Below, piece by piece: positions 44,506-53,610 of a stretch of 64,000 nt of DNA (position 1 is its first letter; every line of letters starts with the position of its first letter). Source of the DNA: JBGPTK01 sp963797765 (lineage in GTDB: Bacteria; Acidobacteriota; Terriglobia; Acidiferrales; UBA7541); assembly GCA_963797765.1 (NCBI GenBank), contig CAWCQU010000002.1:434001-498000 (forward strand), in the 5' to 3' direction. The position numbers and the translations under genes are program-made. The notes under the pieces were generated by a model. It was not told the DNA's origin, ran no database searches, and saw only the letters and a program-made list of their open reading frames with translations.

Positions 44506-45558
44506 ATGATTTTCAAAGAAGTAAGGTGCTGGAGTTGTGTCAATACGAAGGCGATCTATTTCCTGACCCTCCTTCTTTGTTTTCCTTGCCTGGTTTTCAG
44601 CCAGGATCAAACTCCGAAGCAAACGAATGATCGAATTGAGCAACTGGCGACCCACGTTCCAACGCATCGGGGAGATATTCCGCTGGGAAGCGGGGACCTG
44701 ATCCATATCGACGTGTTCGATGTGCCGGATTTTTCGCGCGACGTTCGAATCAGCCAAGCGGGAGATATATCGCTGCCACTCGTCCCCGGCAAGATTCAAG
44801 CTGCCGGCCTGACAACTTTTCAATTAGAAGTAAAGATCGCGGAGACCCTGGCGGCAAACGGGTTGGTTAGCCATGCCCAGGTATCCATATTCATGAAGGA
44901 GCAGAATAGCCAGCCGATTACGGTGATCGGAGCGGTGATGAGGCCGATGGTTTATCAGGAAATTCGGCCTACCACTCTGCTGGAAATCCTGTCGCAGGCG
45001 GGCGGGATAGCGCCGGACGCCGGAAGCCTGGTGATCGTCACGCGGCTAACGGGCCAATTACCCACACTGCCCGGAGCCACGACTTCCACGGAAAAACAGG
45101 AGCAAGCCGCGGGGCCACAATCCATCACGATTCAATTGAAGGATTTATTGGAAACCGGAGACTCCGCGTACAACATTCTGGTATTTGGCGGAGATGTAAT
45201 CAGCGTGCCGCGGGCGGGGATTATCTATGTGGCGGGAGCGGTGCAACAACCCGGCGGATATGTGCTGCAAACTGCCGGAGACCAAATTACCGCTCTCAAG
45301 GCGATCGCTCTAGCCCACGGATTACTCGGCACTTCCAAGCCGGGTCAGGCAGTAATCCTCCGCAACGACCCGAATGGTGGGACGAAACAAGAGATTAACG
45401 TAGATTTGGGCAAGATTATGCAGAGAAAAACCGATGACGTGCGTTTGTACGCAAATGATGTGCTTTTCGTTCCTGACAGCAAGGCAAAGAGAGTCCTGTA
45501 CAAGACAGGAGAGGCGCTGATAGCGGGGAGCACGTACCTGATTTATCGAGTACCTTAA
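44506..45558 (+). CDS. polysaccharide export protein with SLBB domains (Wza-like)
   Basis: 350 residues. The N-terminus carries a signal segment (AIYFLTLLLCFPCLVFSQ), with a lipobox-like Cys (LCFPC) that could be lipid-modified. The Poly_export core is GSGDLIHIDVFDVPDFSRDV, RISQAGDISLPLVPGKIQAA and GLTTFQLEVKIAETLAANGL. Two SLBB-type beta domains follow: QPITVIGAVMRPMVYQEIRP and IIYVAGAVQQPGGYVLQTAG. Residues near the C-terminus (YANDVLFVPDSKAKRVLYKT) complete the fold, with a final amphipathic helix. Forms the outer-membrane translocon for EPS; works with the co-polymerase encoded next. Confidence 0.95.
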   Translation: MIFKEVRCWSCVNTKAIYFLTLLLCFPCLVFSQDQTPKQTNDRIEQLATHVPTHRGDIPLGSGDLIHIDVFDVPDFSRDVRISQAGDISLPLVPGKIQAAGLTTFQLEVKIAETLAANGLVSHAQVSIFMKEQNSQPITVIGAVMRPMVYQEIRPTTLLEILSQAGGIAPDAGSLVIVTRLTGQLPTLPGATTSTEKQEQAAGPQSITIQLKDLLETGDSAYNILVFGGDVISVPRAGIIYVAGAVQQPGGYVLQTAGDQITALKAIALAHGLLGTSKPGQAVILRNDPNGGTKQEINVDLGKIMQRKTDDVRLYANDVLFVPDSKAKRVLYKTGEALIAGSTYLIYRVP

Positions 45559-45614
45559 TTTTTATCACGATCCAGGCCCGATCCAGCCGGCCAGAATAAC
45601 CCCCGAGGGGAAGA

Positions 45615-47921
45615 ATGGAAGACGCAGCAAAATTAGCCCTGCGCGAGCGCAAACCGTCGGATTCGCTAGCAGTAATCTCCGCGCCGTCCCTGCTTCGGTG
45701 GGACCAGGCGCCGCACGAACCACACCTGCTCGACTACCTGATTATCCTGCGGAAACATCAGTGGCTAATCCTGGCGTTTCTGATTGCGGTGGTCACAGTG
45801 GTGACGATTTCCTCGTTCAAGATGAAGCCGATTTATACGGCGGACGCGCGAGTGGAATTCGATAAAGAGACACAGAATTTGCTTCCCTTCCAAGGGGGGC
45901 AGAATGCCGATGATGCGTACATCGATCTGGAGAACTACCTGGAGACTCAGACAAGAGTTTTGCAGAGCGAGACGCTGGCATTGCAAACCATACGCTCGAT
46001 GGACCTGAATCAATATCCGGAATTCGGGCGGCCAACCGACGCGATCAGCCTGGGCCGTCCCGGCGTCCTGCAGCGGCGTCCCGCGATCCTGGGTGCATTC
46101 TTGGGCTCTCTCTCCGTGAGACGGGTTCCCAATAGCCGGTTGATCGAAGTGCAATTTGAGGCCGAGAACCCGCAACTTGCGGCGCAGATCGTGAACACGC
46201 ATGTGCAGAATTTCATCGAGGAAGATTTCCGCAGCCGCTATGAAGCGACCAAGCAAACCACCAAGTGGCTCGAATCCGAACTCGAGGAATTACGAATTTC
46301 GGTCCAAAAGTCCGAAAATGCGCGTGTCGCCTACGAGCGTCAGAATCAGATCTGGGCGGTAGATGAAAAACAAAACCTGACGACACAGAAACTAGGAGAT
46401 GTCAGCAAAGATTTGACCGAAGCGCAAGCGGACCTGATCCAGAAACAAGCGATGTCACAGCTGGCGCATTCCAGCAGCGTGGATTCCGCGCCGGTGGTAC
46501 GAGATAGTCCCGTCATCCAGGATCTCTTGAAGCGGCAGACCGATCTCAGCATGCAATACACCGAAGCCAGCAGCCAGTTTGGACCCAATTATCCCAAGGT
46601 GCAGCGGCTGCAAGCCCAACTGAAAGACGTGGATGATTCGCTCGCTCGCGAGAAGCAAAACATCATCGGGCGGGTTGACGCCGAATACCACGGGGCGCGC
46701 GACCGCGTTGATCTTCTTTCGAAAGCACTGGATGATCAAAAGGGACAAGCGAACGAGCTTTCGCAAAAATTGGTCGAGTACAATATTCTGAAGCACGAAG
46801 CAGAGTCGAATAAGACGCTCTACGACGGCCTGCTCGAAAAGTTAAAAGAGGCCGGAATTACCGCGGGATTGCGATCCAGCAACATTCGAGTCGTGGACCC
46901 CGCTTTGATTCCTAATTATCCCACGCGGCCCCAGAAAGCCCGCAACATATTCCTGGCATTCATGGTTGGCCTGATTGGCGGAATTGGCTTAGCTTTTTTG
47001 CGGGAATATCTAGACAACACCGTGAAGTCGCCGGACGATATTCTGGCACTTACGGGCCTGCCTTCGCTTGCGGTGGTGCCCGCCCTCCGCAGCTTGAGCC
47101 CACAAACCAAACAATCAGACAAGGGCATGCTGGGGGAAGCGGGGAGCGAGCAACCGCGCGTTGAATTGGTGTCCCACAGCCAGCCGAAGTCGATGGTTTC
47201 AGAGGCCTTCCGAGCCCTGCGTACTTCCCTGCTGCTTTCTCAAGCGGACCAGCCGCCTCAGGTAATTCTGGTGACCAGCGCTTTGCCGCGTGAAGGCAAG
47301 ACCACGGCGGCCGTGAACCTGGCGGTGACCTTGGCCCAATTGGGCGACCGGACCCTACTGATTGACTCCGACTTGCGCAAGCCGGGTATCCGTCGAGCAT
47401 TGGGAATCAATATCGGTAAAGAGGCGGGGCTCAGTTCTTACCTGGCCGGCGTCGCGGCGCTGGACGACATCATGTTTCCGCATCCGGTGATCACGAATCT
47501 GGCGGCCATGCCCACGGGACCGATTCCTCCCAGCCCGGCTGACTTGCTCTCGTCGCATCGCATGCGGGACGCACTGTCTTATCTCCGGCAGAAATTCAAA
47601 TTCATCGTGATCGACTCGCCGCCAATCATGGCGGCAACGGACGCGGTGATCATTTCGGCGCTGGTGGATGGCGTGCTGCTGGTGGTGCGAAGCGGCGAGA
47701 CACCGAAGGAAGCATTTACGCGCTCGCGGGATCTGCTGATCGGAGTGAAGGGCCGTTTGCTCGGCGTGGTTCTGAACGCCGTAGATTCCTCGGCTCCAGA
47801 TTATTATTACTCCTACCGGTACTATCCATACGCTTACGGTTATGGCTATGGCGAAGAGAAAGCAGAGAAGCAGCGGCGTTTGCAATCCGAATCCGGAGGA
47901 AAATCCGGATCTTTAGGCTAG
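45615..47921 (+). CDS. polysaccharide co-polymerase/BY-kinase (Wzc-like)
   Basis: 768 residues, 57 bases after the exporter, with a gaggggaag site. N-terminal Wzz domain: LLDYLIILRKHQWLILAFLI (first membrane helix), SFKMKPIYTADARVEFDKET, a long periplasmic coiled coil (about 190-410), and PTRPQKARNIFLAFMVGLIG before the second helix. The C-terminal kinase has Walker A TSALPREGKTTAAVNLAVTL (about 554-573), A' LIDSDLRKPGIRRALG and B FIVIDSPPIMAATDAVI. The tail DYYYSYRYYPYAYGYGYGEE holds the expected tyrosine cluster for autophosphorylation, which controls chain length and export. Confidence 0.96.
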   Translation: MEDAAKLALRERKPSDSLAVISAPSLLRWDQAPHEPHLLDYLIILRKHQWLILAFLIAVVTVVTISSFKMKPIYTADARVEFDKETQNLLPFQGGQNADDAYIDLENYLETQTRVLQSETLALQTIRSMDLNQYPEFGRPTDAISLGRPGVLQRRPAILGAFLGSLSVRRVPNSRLIEVQFEAENPQLAAQIVNTHVQNFIEEDFRSRYEATKQTTKWLESELEELRISVQKSENARVAYERQNQIWAVDEKQNLTTQKLGDVSKDLTEAQADLIQKQAMSQLAHSSSVDSAPVVRDSPVIQDLLKRQTDLSMQYTEASSQFGPNYPKVQRLQAQLKDVDDSLAREKQNIIGRVDAEYHGARDRVDLLSKALDDQKGQANELSQKLVEYNILKHEAESNKTLYDGLLEKLKEAGITAGLRSSNIRVVDPALIPNYPTRPQKARNIFLAFMVGLIGGIGLAFLREYLDNTVKSPDDILALTGLPSLAVVPALRSLSPQTKQSDKGMLGEAGSEQPRVELVSHSQPKSMVSEAFRALRTSLLLSQADQPPQVILVTSALPREGKTTAAVNLAVTLAQLGDRTLLIDSDLRKPGIRRALGINIGKEAGLSSYLAGVAALDDIMFPHPVITNLAAMPTGPIPPSPADLLSSHRMRDALSYLRQKFKFIVIDSPPIMAATDAVIISALVDGVLLVVRSGETPKEAFTRSRDLLIGVKGRLLGVVLNAVDSSAPDYYYSYRYYPYAYGYGYGEEKAEKQRRLQSESGGKSGSLG

Positions 47922-47929
47922 GAGAGACT

Positions 47930-48973
47930 ATGCGCTTCCTGATCACCGGGGGAGCTGGATTTATCGGATCACATCTGGCGGAGCGGTTGCTCGCCCGGGG
48001 AGATGAAGTATTTATCCTGGACGACCTCTCCACCGGGAGCGTGCAGAATATTCGCCATTTGAAATCGAACGAACGCTTCCATTATTTCTTCGACTCCATC
48101 CAGAATAAGCATCTGCTGGCCGAACTGATCGATGAATCGGACATCATTTTTCATTTGGCGGCGGCGGTGGGAGTGCGTTTGATCGTGGAAAGCCCGGTGC
48201 GGACGATCGAAACCAACGTGTACGGAACGCAGTTGGTGCTGGAAGCGGCCAGCAAGAAGAAAAAACTGGTGTTCACCGCTTCCACGTCGGAAGTTTACGG
48301 GAAGAGCAACCAGGTGCCTTTTCACGAAGGCGCCGACCTGGTGCTAGGCCCCACCAGCAAGGGACGCTGGAGTTACGCGGCGTCGAAGGCGCTGGACGAA
48401 TTTCTGGCTCTCTCCTACTGGAAGGAAAAGAAGCAGCCGGTTGTGGTGGCGCGATTGTTCAACACGGTTGGCCCGAGGCAAACCGGGCGATATGGAATGG
48501 TGCTTCCCAATTTCGTGAGCCAGGCACTCGACAATGCGCCCATAACTATTTTTGGCGATGGGCAGCAATCGCGGTGTTTTTGCGACGTGAGCGATTCAGT
48601 GGAAGCAATCTGGCGGCTGGTGAATACCGAAGCCGCCGTAGGCGAGGTCGTGAACGTAGGCAGCAATTTCGAAGTTTCGATTGAAGGCTTGGCACGCCTG
48701 GTGAAGGAACGCACAGGAAGCAACTCTCCGATCACCTACACACCCTATGATCGCGCGTATGAACCAGGCTTCGAAGATATGCCCAGACGAGTTCCCGCAC
48801 TGGAGAAACTCGAGCGGCTGACCGGCTTCCGTCCCGCCACCACGCTGCCTGAAATCGTCGACCGAGTGATTTCCTATTTTCAAAAAGTGCGTGACGAGGA
48901 GCTTGTGGGAGCGGCTGCCCGCAAAGAATTCGATGCTCGGGATTACCGCGTGGCAGGTTCCACTGCCCCTTGA
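47930..48973 (+). CDS. NAD-dependent nucleotide-sugar epimerase/dehydratase
   Basis: 347 residues, eight bases after the kinase. Extended SDR fold: RFLITGGAGFIGSHLAERLL, DDLSTGSVQNIRHLKSNER, HLAAAVGVRLIVESPVRTIE, the catalytic Ser/Thr in TASTSEVYGKSNQVPFHEG, and the YxxxK pair in WSYAASKALDEFLALSYW. The substrate loop GRYGMVLPNFVSQALDNAPI and FGDGQQSRCFCDVSDSVEAI are usual for UDP-glucuronate decarboxylase or dTDP/UDP-glucose-type enzymes. The precise activity (UDP-xylose synthase or a 4,6-dehydratase) is not settled by motifs alone. Confidence 0.92.
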   Translation: MRFLITGGAGFIGSHLAERLLARGDEVFILDDLSTGSVQNIRHLKSNERFHYFFDSIQNKHLLAELIDESDIIFHLAAAVGVRLIVESPVRTIETNVYGTQLVLEAASKKKKLVFTASTSEVYGKSNQVPFHEGADLVLGPTSKGRWSYAASKALDEFLALSYWKEKKQPVVVARLFNTVGPRQTGRYGMVLPNFVSQALDNAPITIFGDGQQSRCFCDVSDSVEAIWRLVNTEAAVGEVVNVGSNFEVSIEGLARLVKERTGSNSPITYTPYDRAYEPGFEDMPRRVPALEKLERLTGFRPATTLPEIVDRVISYFQKVRDEELVGAAARKEFDARDYRVAGSTAP

Positions 48974-49070
48974 AAAAGTTTCTTAACTCCGCACACGCTT
49001 TTGACCGCGACCGCCCCCAGCTACCGGCCTCTCATACTATCCAAGAACCTACGATCTGTTTCCGGATCCC

Positions 49071-49805
49071 ATGAACCGCATTAATGCGCCGCAACAACCT
49101 ATCGACGATTCCTTCCTGTACTCTGGAACAGAACTAGAAGGGATGGCGGAAGCCCGAAACTATTACCAGTGGATCTTGTCGTTCTTCGCTCCGCACATGG
49201 GCCGGCAAATCGTGGAGGTGGGGGCGGGGACCGGCACGTTCACAGATCACCTGCTTAACATCGCGCCGGATTCGGAAATCGTGGCGATCGAGCCGGCGGC
49301 AAACCTTTTCCCTTTGCTTGCCAGGCGCCATGCCGGAAATCCCCGAGTCAAGACCATCCATGGAAGCCTGGAAGAGAATGCCGCGGAACTGCAGGCTGAT
49401 ACGATCGTTCTGGCGAACGTTCTGGAACATATCGAGGACGATGAAGAATATCTGCGCCTGCTGAATTCGATTCTACGTCCAGGCGGCCGGCTACTGCTGT
49501 TCGTCCCTGCCGTGCCCTGGCTTTATGGCTCGCTCGATAAAGAATTTGAACATTTTCGCCGGTATACAAAACTGGAGCTTCGGAGAAAGCTCGCGAACAG
49601 CGGATTCCAGCAGAAAACCATTCGCTATATGAACTTTCCTGGGGTTGCATCCTGGTTTATCGCTGGAAGAGTGCTGCGGCGTCGGACGCTTAGCGCGGGC
49701 GATGTAAGGCTTTACGACCGGTGGGTGGTGCCGTGGTGCTCGAAAATCGAAAAGCGATGGGAGCCGCCGCTGGGACAAAGTTTGCTAGCTGTGTGCGCGA
49801 AATAG
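49071..49805 (+). CDS. class I SAM-dependent methyltransferase
   Basis: 244 residues. Motif I IVEVGAGTGTFTDHLLNIAP binds SAM (about 44-63). The following DSEIVAIEPAANLFPLLARR and DTIVLANVLEHIEDDEEYLR (motif II/III region) are as in the methyltransferase_11/12 family, with PGGRLLLFVPAVPWLYGSLD after it. The late segment FEHFRRYTKLELRRKLANSG matches families near sugar-methylating or lipid-like enzymes. It lies between the epimerase and a membrane glycosyltransferase, so a sugar methyltransferase is the best guess (inference). Confidence 0.9.
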   Translation: MNRINAPQQPIDDSFLYSGTELEGMAEARNYYQWILSFFAPHMGRQIVEVGAGTGTFTDHLLNIAPDSEIVAIEPAANLFPLLARRHAGNPRVKTIHGSLEENAAELQADTIVLANVLEHIEDDEEYLRLLNSILRPGGRLLLFVPAVPWLYGSLDKEFEHFRRYTKLELRRKLANSGFQQKTIRYMNFPGVASWFIAGRVLRRRTLSAGDVRLYDRWVVPWCSKIEKRWEPPLGQSLLAVCAK

Positions 49806-49925
49806 AAACGACAGGCGAGACAGCCGTGCAGCATTTGGAAGTGGCTGATTCGAAACAAGCTGCGGTCTGGATGGCTCGAAATTTGGAACTGCACGGATAA
49901 GATTACCGACCGAATCGAAAAAGCC

Positions 49926-51422
49926 GTGACGACGCAAGCTACAACTGTAAAGTGGACGATACCCGGTGCCCGGGCACGACTGGGCCATCTTTCTCTGTGC
50001 GAGAAGATGTTGCTGGCGCTATTCGTTCTGTCACTTCCCCTGGTGAACCCGTGGGTTCGCGGGGACGGTATTGGCTATTATGCCTACGTTCGAGCAATGG
50101 TAATTCAAAGGAATCTTAATTTCGAAGCGGATTGGCTGCATGCAAATCCATCGTTTGTCTTAGGAAGAACGGATGGGAAAGGAAACGTCAACCCGGGGCA
50201 ATACACGACCACCGGGCACCTGGACAATCACTTTACAATTGGGCCGGGCATACTGTGGTCGCCTTTCATCATGGCTGCGCACCTGGGTGTGCTGGCCTAT
50301 GACTCCGCGGGGGGACACATTTCTGCGGATGGATTTTCCTGGCCTTACATCTATGCCATGGCATTCGCGACTGCCTTGTACGGCTTCTTGGGCTTGTGGA
50401 TTGCTTTCCGATTGGCGCGCAACTGGTTTGAAGAAGGCTGGGCATTCCTAGCGACGGTGGGCATCTGGTTCGGAAGCTCGTTGATCGTCTATATGTACTT
50501 CAATCCCTCATGGTCCCACGCCCATTCGGCGTTCCTGGTGGCGCTATTCCTTTGGTATTGGTATCGGACGCGTGGAGATCGCTCGCTGAAGCAATGGGCA
50601 CTCTTGGGTTTGATTTCCGGCTTGATGCTCGATGTTTACTATCCGAACGCGATGATGTTGCTCGTTCCGCTGATGGAATCACTCGAGGGGTATTGGAAAA
50701 GATGGCGAGAGACGGATCGTGCCAGAAAGTTGCGAAGCCTCTTTCTCAGCAACTTGATTTATCTAGCTGCGATTTTCATAGCGTTTCTGCCCACCCTGGT
50801 GACGCGCAAAATCATCTATGGCAGCGCCTTGAAAACCGGATATTACGATCTGGACACCTGGCATTGGACGTCTCCGGTCTTGAGGAAGGTTCTGTTTGCA
50901 TCCGATCACGGCTTATTCAGTTGGACGCCCATCCTGCTGCTGGCGGTGGTTGGACTATTCCTTCTGTGGCACCGCAACCCGGAGATCGGGAAATATTTTC
51001 TGGTCCCAACGATCGCATTTTATTATTTGATCGCCAGCTATGAGTCGTGGGACGGTATTTCGTCGTACGGCAATCGATTTTTTATTTCCTTGACGCCCAT
51101 CTTTATCATCGGGCTTGCCGCATTTCTTGAATCCTTTACACGGATATGGAAACGACCGCGCTCCGCCGCCATTCGCGCCTATCTGTTGACGGGCATCTTG
51201 ATCGTCTGGAATCTTGGATTTGTTTACCAGTGGGGCATGCACCTGATCTCGGAACGGGGCGATATTTCCTGGCGCGAGATGATCTATAACCAGTTTAGAG
51301 TAGTACCTGTGGAAATCGGCCACTCCCTGAGGCGCTATTTGACGGGGCGGAAGGATTTAATGAACCACATCGAGCAAATGGATCTGGAGCAACTCCATTC
51401 GCGAGAGGCGCAGCACAAGTAA
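49926..51422 (+). CDS. multi-pass membrane protein, GT39/GT83-like
   Basis: 498 residues from a GTG at 49926. About eleven hydrophobic segments, with a conserved-looking N-terminal loop containing GDGIGYYAYVRAMVIQRNLN and NPGQYTTTGHLDNHFTIGPG, close to the lipid-linked sugar transferases of the PMT/ArnT superfamily but without the usual DE pair clearly visible. Later segments include SLIVYMYFNPSWSHAHSAFL and SSYGNRFFISLTPIFIIGLA. It probably transfers a sugar from a polyprenyl donor or is an unassigned integral glycosyltransferase. Neighbours are polysaccharide genes. Confidence 0.72.
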   Translation: MTTQATTVKWTIPGARARLGHLSLCEKMLLALFVLSLPLVNPWVRGDGIGYYAYVRAMVIQRNLNFEADWLHANPSFVLGRTDGKGNVNPGQYTTTGHLDNHFTIGPGILWSPFIMAAHLGVLAYDSAGGHISADGFSWPYIYAMAFATALYGFLGLWIAFRLARNWFEEGWAFLATVGIWFGSSLIVYMYFNPSWSHAHSAFLVALFLWYWYRTRGDRSLKQWALLGLISGLMLDVYYPNAMMLLVPLMESLEGYWKRWRETDRARKLRSLFLSNLIYLAAIFIAFLPTLVTRKIIYGSALKTGYYDLDTWHWTSPVLRKVLFASDHGLFSWTPILLLAVVGLFLLWHRNPEIGKYFLVPTIAFYYLIASYESWDGISSYGNRFFISLTPIFIIGLAAFLESFTRIWKRPRSAAIRAYLLTGILIVWNLGFVYQWGMHLISERGDISWREMIYNQFRVVPVEIGHSLRRYLTGRKDLMNHIEQMDLEQLHSREAQHK

Positions 51423-51465
51423 TGGGAAATCGGAGCGGTGAAGAGAGTCAGATTCCACCGCGGGA

Positions 51466-52353
51466 ATGCGCATCGAGCCGGGCAAACTGGGAATGAGCAC
51501 AAACATGGCTGAACTGACGACAACTTTGAGCGAAGTGCCGAGTGTTCGCATCACTCCGCCGCACGGATGGTTCGAACTGAACTTGCCCGAGCTGTGGCAA
51601 AACCGCGAGCTGCTTTATTTCTTTGTTTGGCGGGACATCAAGATTCGATACAAACAGACTGCCATCGGCGCGGGCTGGGCGGTGTTGCAGCCGCTGATGA
51701 CCATGCTGGTTTTCACGCTCTTCTTCGGCAAACTGGCGCACATTCCGTCCGACGGGCTTCCCTATCCGATTTTCTATTACAGCGCGCTGCTGCCGTGGAT
51801 GTATTTCGCGGCGGCGGTGCAAAACGCCACGAACACCATCGTGGAAAATCAGCGGGTCATCACGAAGGTGTATTTTCCGCGGCTGGCCTTGCCGATTGCG
51901 GCCACTCTATCGGGGCTGGTTGACTTTGGAGTTTCTTTTATTTTATTCGCCTGCCTGATGATTTATTACCGCATGCCGTTTACATGGAATCTTCTGTTAC
52001 TTCCCGTGTTCGCATTGTTCGCGGTGCTCACCGCGCTGGGCGTGGGGCTGTGGCTTTCTGCCTTGAATGCGATTTATCGCGACGTGCGGTATGTGGTTCC
52101 CTTCCTTATCCAGTTCTGGCTTTTCGCCTCTCCCGTGGCTTACCCGAGCTCGCTGGTGCCTGCAAAATGGAGATGGGTTTACGGGTTGAATCCCATGGCC
52201 GGAGTGATCGAAGGATTTCGATGGGCGACCAGCGGGCACGGACCGGCGCCAGGAAGGTTGCTGGTGGCATCCGCGGCGGTGGTGCTGGTTGTATTGTTTG
52301 CCGGGCTGATTTACTTTCAGAAAATGGAAACGACGATTGCGGACGTAGTGTGA
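51466..52353 (+). CDS. wzm: ABC-2 polysaccharide exporter permease (Wzm-like)
   Basis: 295 residues from ATG 51466; ATG 51493 or 51505 would give slightly shorter proteins. Classic Wzm/TagG pattern: LWQNRELLYFFVWRDIKIRY, KQTAIGAGWAVLQPLMTMLV, GLPYPIFYYSALLPWMYFAA, VQNATNTIVENQRVITKVYF and LNAIYRDVRYVVPFLIQFWL, ending with LNPMAGVIEGFRWAT. Six membrane segments are visible. Exports undecaprenyl-linked O-antigen or a teichoic-like polymer together with the ATPase encoded ten bases downstream. Confidence 0.95.
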   Translation: MRIEPGKLGMSTNMAELTTTLSEVPSVRITPPHGWFELNLPELWQNRELLYFFVWRDIKIRYKQTAIGAGWAVLQPLMTMLVFTLFFGKLAHIPSDGLPYPIFYYSALLPWMYFAAAVQNATNTIVENQRVITKVYFPRLALPIAATLSGLVDFGVSFILFACLMIYYRMPFTWNLLLLPVFALFAVLTALGVGLWLSALNAIYRDVRYVVPFLIQFWLFASPVAYPSSLVPAKWRWVYGLNPMAGVIEGFRWATSGHGPAPGRLLVASAAVVLVVLFAGLIYFQKMETTIADVV

Positions 52354-52362
52354 GTGTGAAAT

Positions 52363-53610
52363 TTGAGTAGAGCCATCATCCAAACGGAAGGGCTGGGAAA
52401 GCGTTATGCCGTGGGAGAGCGGCAACGATACCTGGCGCTGCGCGATGTGCTGGCGCGCATGTTCAGCGCGCATTCCTGGTTCCGGCGCCGCGAGCCTCGG
52501 CAATACATGTGGGCGCTGCGAGATGTAACGTTTTCGGTGGGCGAAGGCGAAGTGGTGGGCCTGATCGGGCGCAACGGAGCGGGCAAATCGACGCTCCTGA
52601 AATTGCTGGCGCGCATCACGCGGCCAACAACCGGCCGCGCGGAAATCCATGGACGGGTGGGGAGCCTGCTGGAAGTGGGCACCGGCTTTCATCCGGAACT
52701 GACGGGCCGGGAAAATGTGTATCTGAGCGGCTCGATACTGGGAATGAAAAAAAAGGAAATCGAAAGCAAGTTCGACGCGATCGTGGAATTCGCGAATGTG
52801 GAGCAGTTTATCGATACGCCGCTGAAACATTACAGCTCGGGGATGCAAATGCGGCTGGCGTTCGCGGTGGCGGCGCACCTGGAGCCGGAAATTCTGCTGG
52901 TGGACGAAGTGCTGGCGGTGGGCGACATTCAATTTCAAAAGAAATGCCTGGGGAAAATGCAGGAAGTTTCACGCAGCGGGCGCACCATCATTTTCGTCAG
53001 CCACCAGATGAATCAAATCCGGCGGCTGTGCGAGCGCGTGCTGTGGATTGATGCAGGCCAGATCCGGCAAGCTGGGCCGACCGCCGAAGTTGCGGCGGCA
53101 TACGAATTGAGCATGGGCGCGGGAAGCAATGAAACGCAGAGCCGCGGCGGCGCAGCCCATTTGAAGGCAAATTTTGTGACATGGGAAATTGTGGAGCCTC
53201 ACGGCGAGCGTCCCGATGTGCTCGATTCGCTGGGGCCGGTGACGATTAAGTTTGTGGCGGAAGTTCGGCAAAGCATCCGGATGGGACATCACGGAGCGGC
53301 GCTTTACAATAACGAAGGACAATTAATCTGGGCGCGTTCCTCCGACAATTTGAATTTGGGCGAAGGCACGCACGAATTTTATTACACGTTTCCGATGCTG
53401 CCGCTGCGGCCCGGCGTGTATTCGTGGCAGGTGAGCCTGTGGAATGAAGACGGGATGCTCGATCTGTGGAATTGCTCGCCCGAACTGATCGTCGCCAGCG
53501 AGAATCACCAGCATCCCCTGGACAAATGGAACGGAATTTTGAACATGCCTTCCACGATGGAAATTCATGAATTGGACGGTGTAAAGGATGCCGCAAAAGC
53601 CAGTTTTTGA
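52363..53610 (+). CDS. wzt: polysaccharide ABC exporter ATPase with Wzt C-terminal domain
   Basis: 415 residues from a TTG at 52363. ATPase half: VGLIGRNGAGKSTLLKLLAR (Walker A), GSLLEVGTGFHPELTGRENV, YSSGMQMRLAFAVAAHLEPE (signature with SSGM), ILLVDEVLAVGDIQFQKKCL and IIFVSHQMNQIRRLCERVLW. The C-terminal half (about 275-405) is a beta-sandwich like the Wzt carbohydrate-binding domain (VTIKFVAEVRQSIRMGHHGA, LNLGEGTHEFYYTFPMLPLR, YSWQVSLWNEDGMLDLWN), which recognises the polymer's terminal cap, often a methyl group. The next gene, a methyltransferase, starts inside this gene's end. Confidence 0.95.
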   Translation: MSRAIIQTEGLGKRYAVGERQRYLALRDVLARMFSAHSWFRRREPRQYMWALRDVTFSVGEGEVVGLIGRNGAGKSTLLKLLARITRPTTGRAEIHGRVGSLLEVGTGFHPELTGRENVYLSGSILGMKKKEIESKFDAIVEFANVEQFIDTPLKHYSSGMQMRLAFAVAAHLEPEILLVDEVLAVGDIQFQKKCLGKMQEVSRSGRTIIFVSHQMNQIRRLCERVLWIDAGQIRQAGPTAEVAAAYELSMGAGSNETQSRGGAAHLKANFVTWEIVEPHGERPDVLDSLGPVTIKFVAEVRQSIRMGHHGAALYNNEGQLIWARSSDNLNLGEGTHEFYYTFPMLPLRPGVYSWQVSLWNEDGMLDLWNCSPELIVASENHQHPLDKWNGILNMPSTMEIHELDGVKDAAKASF

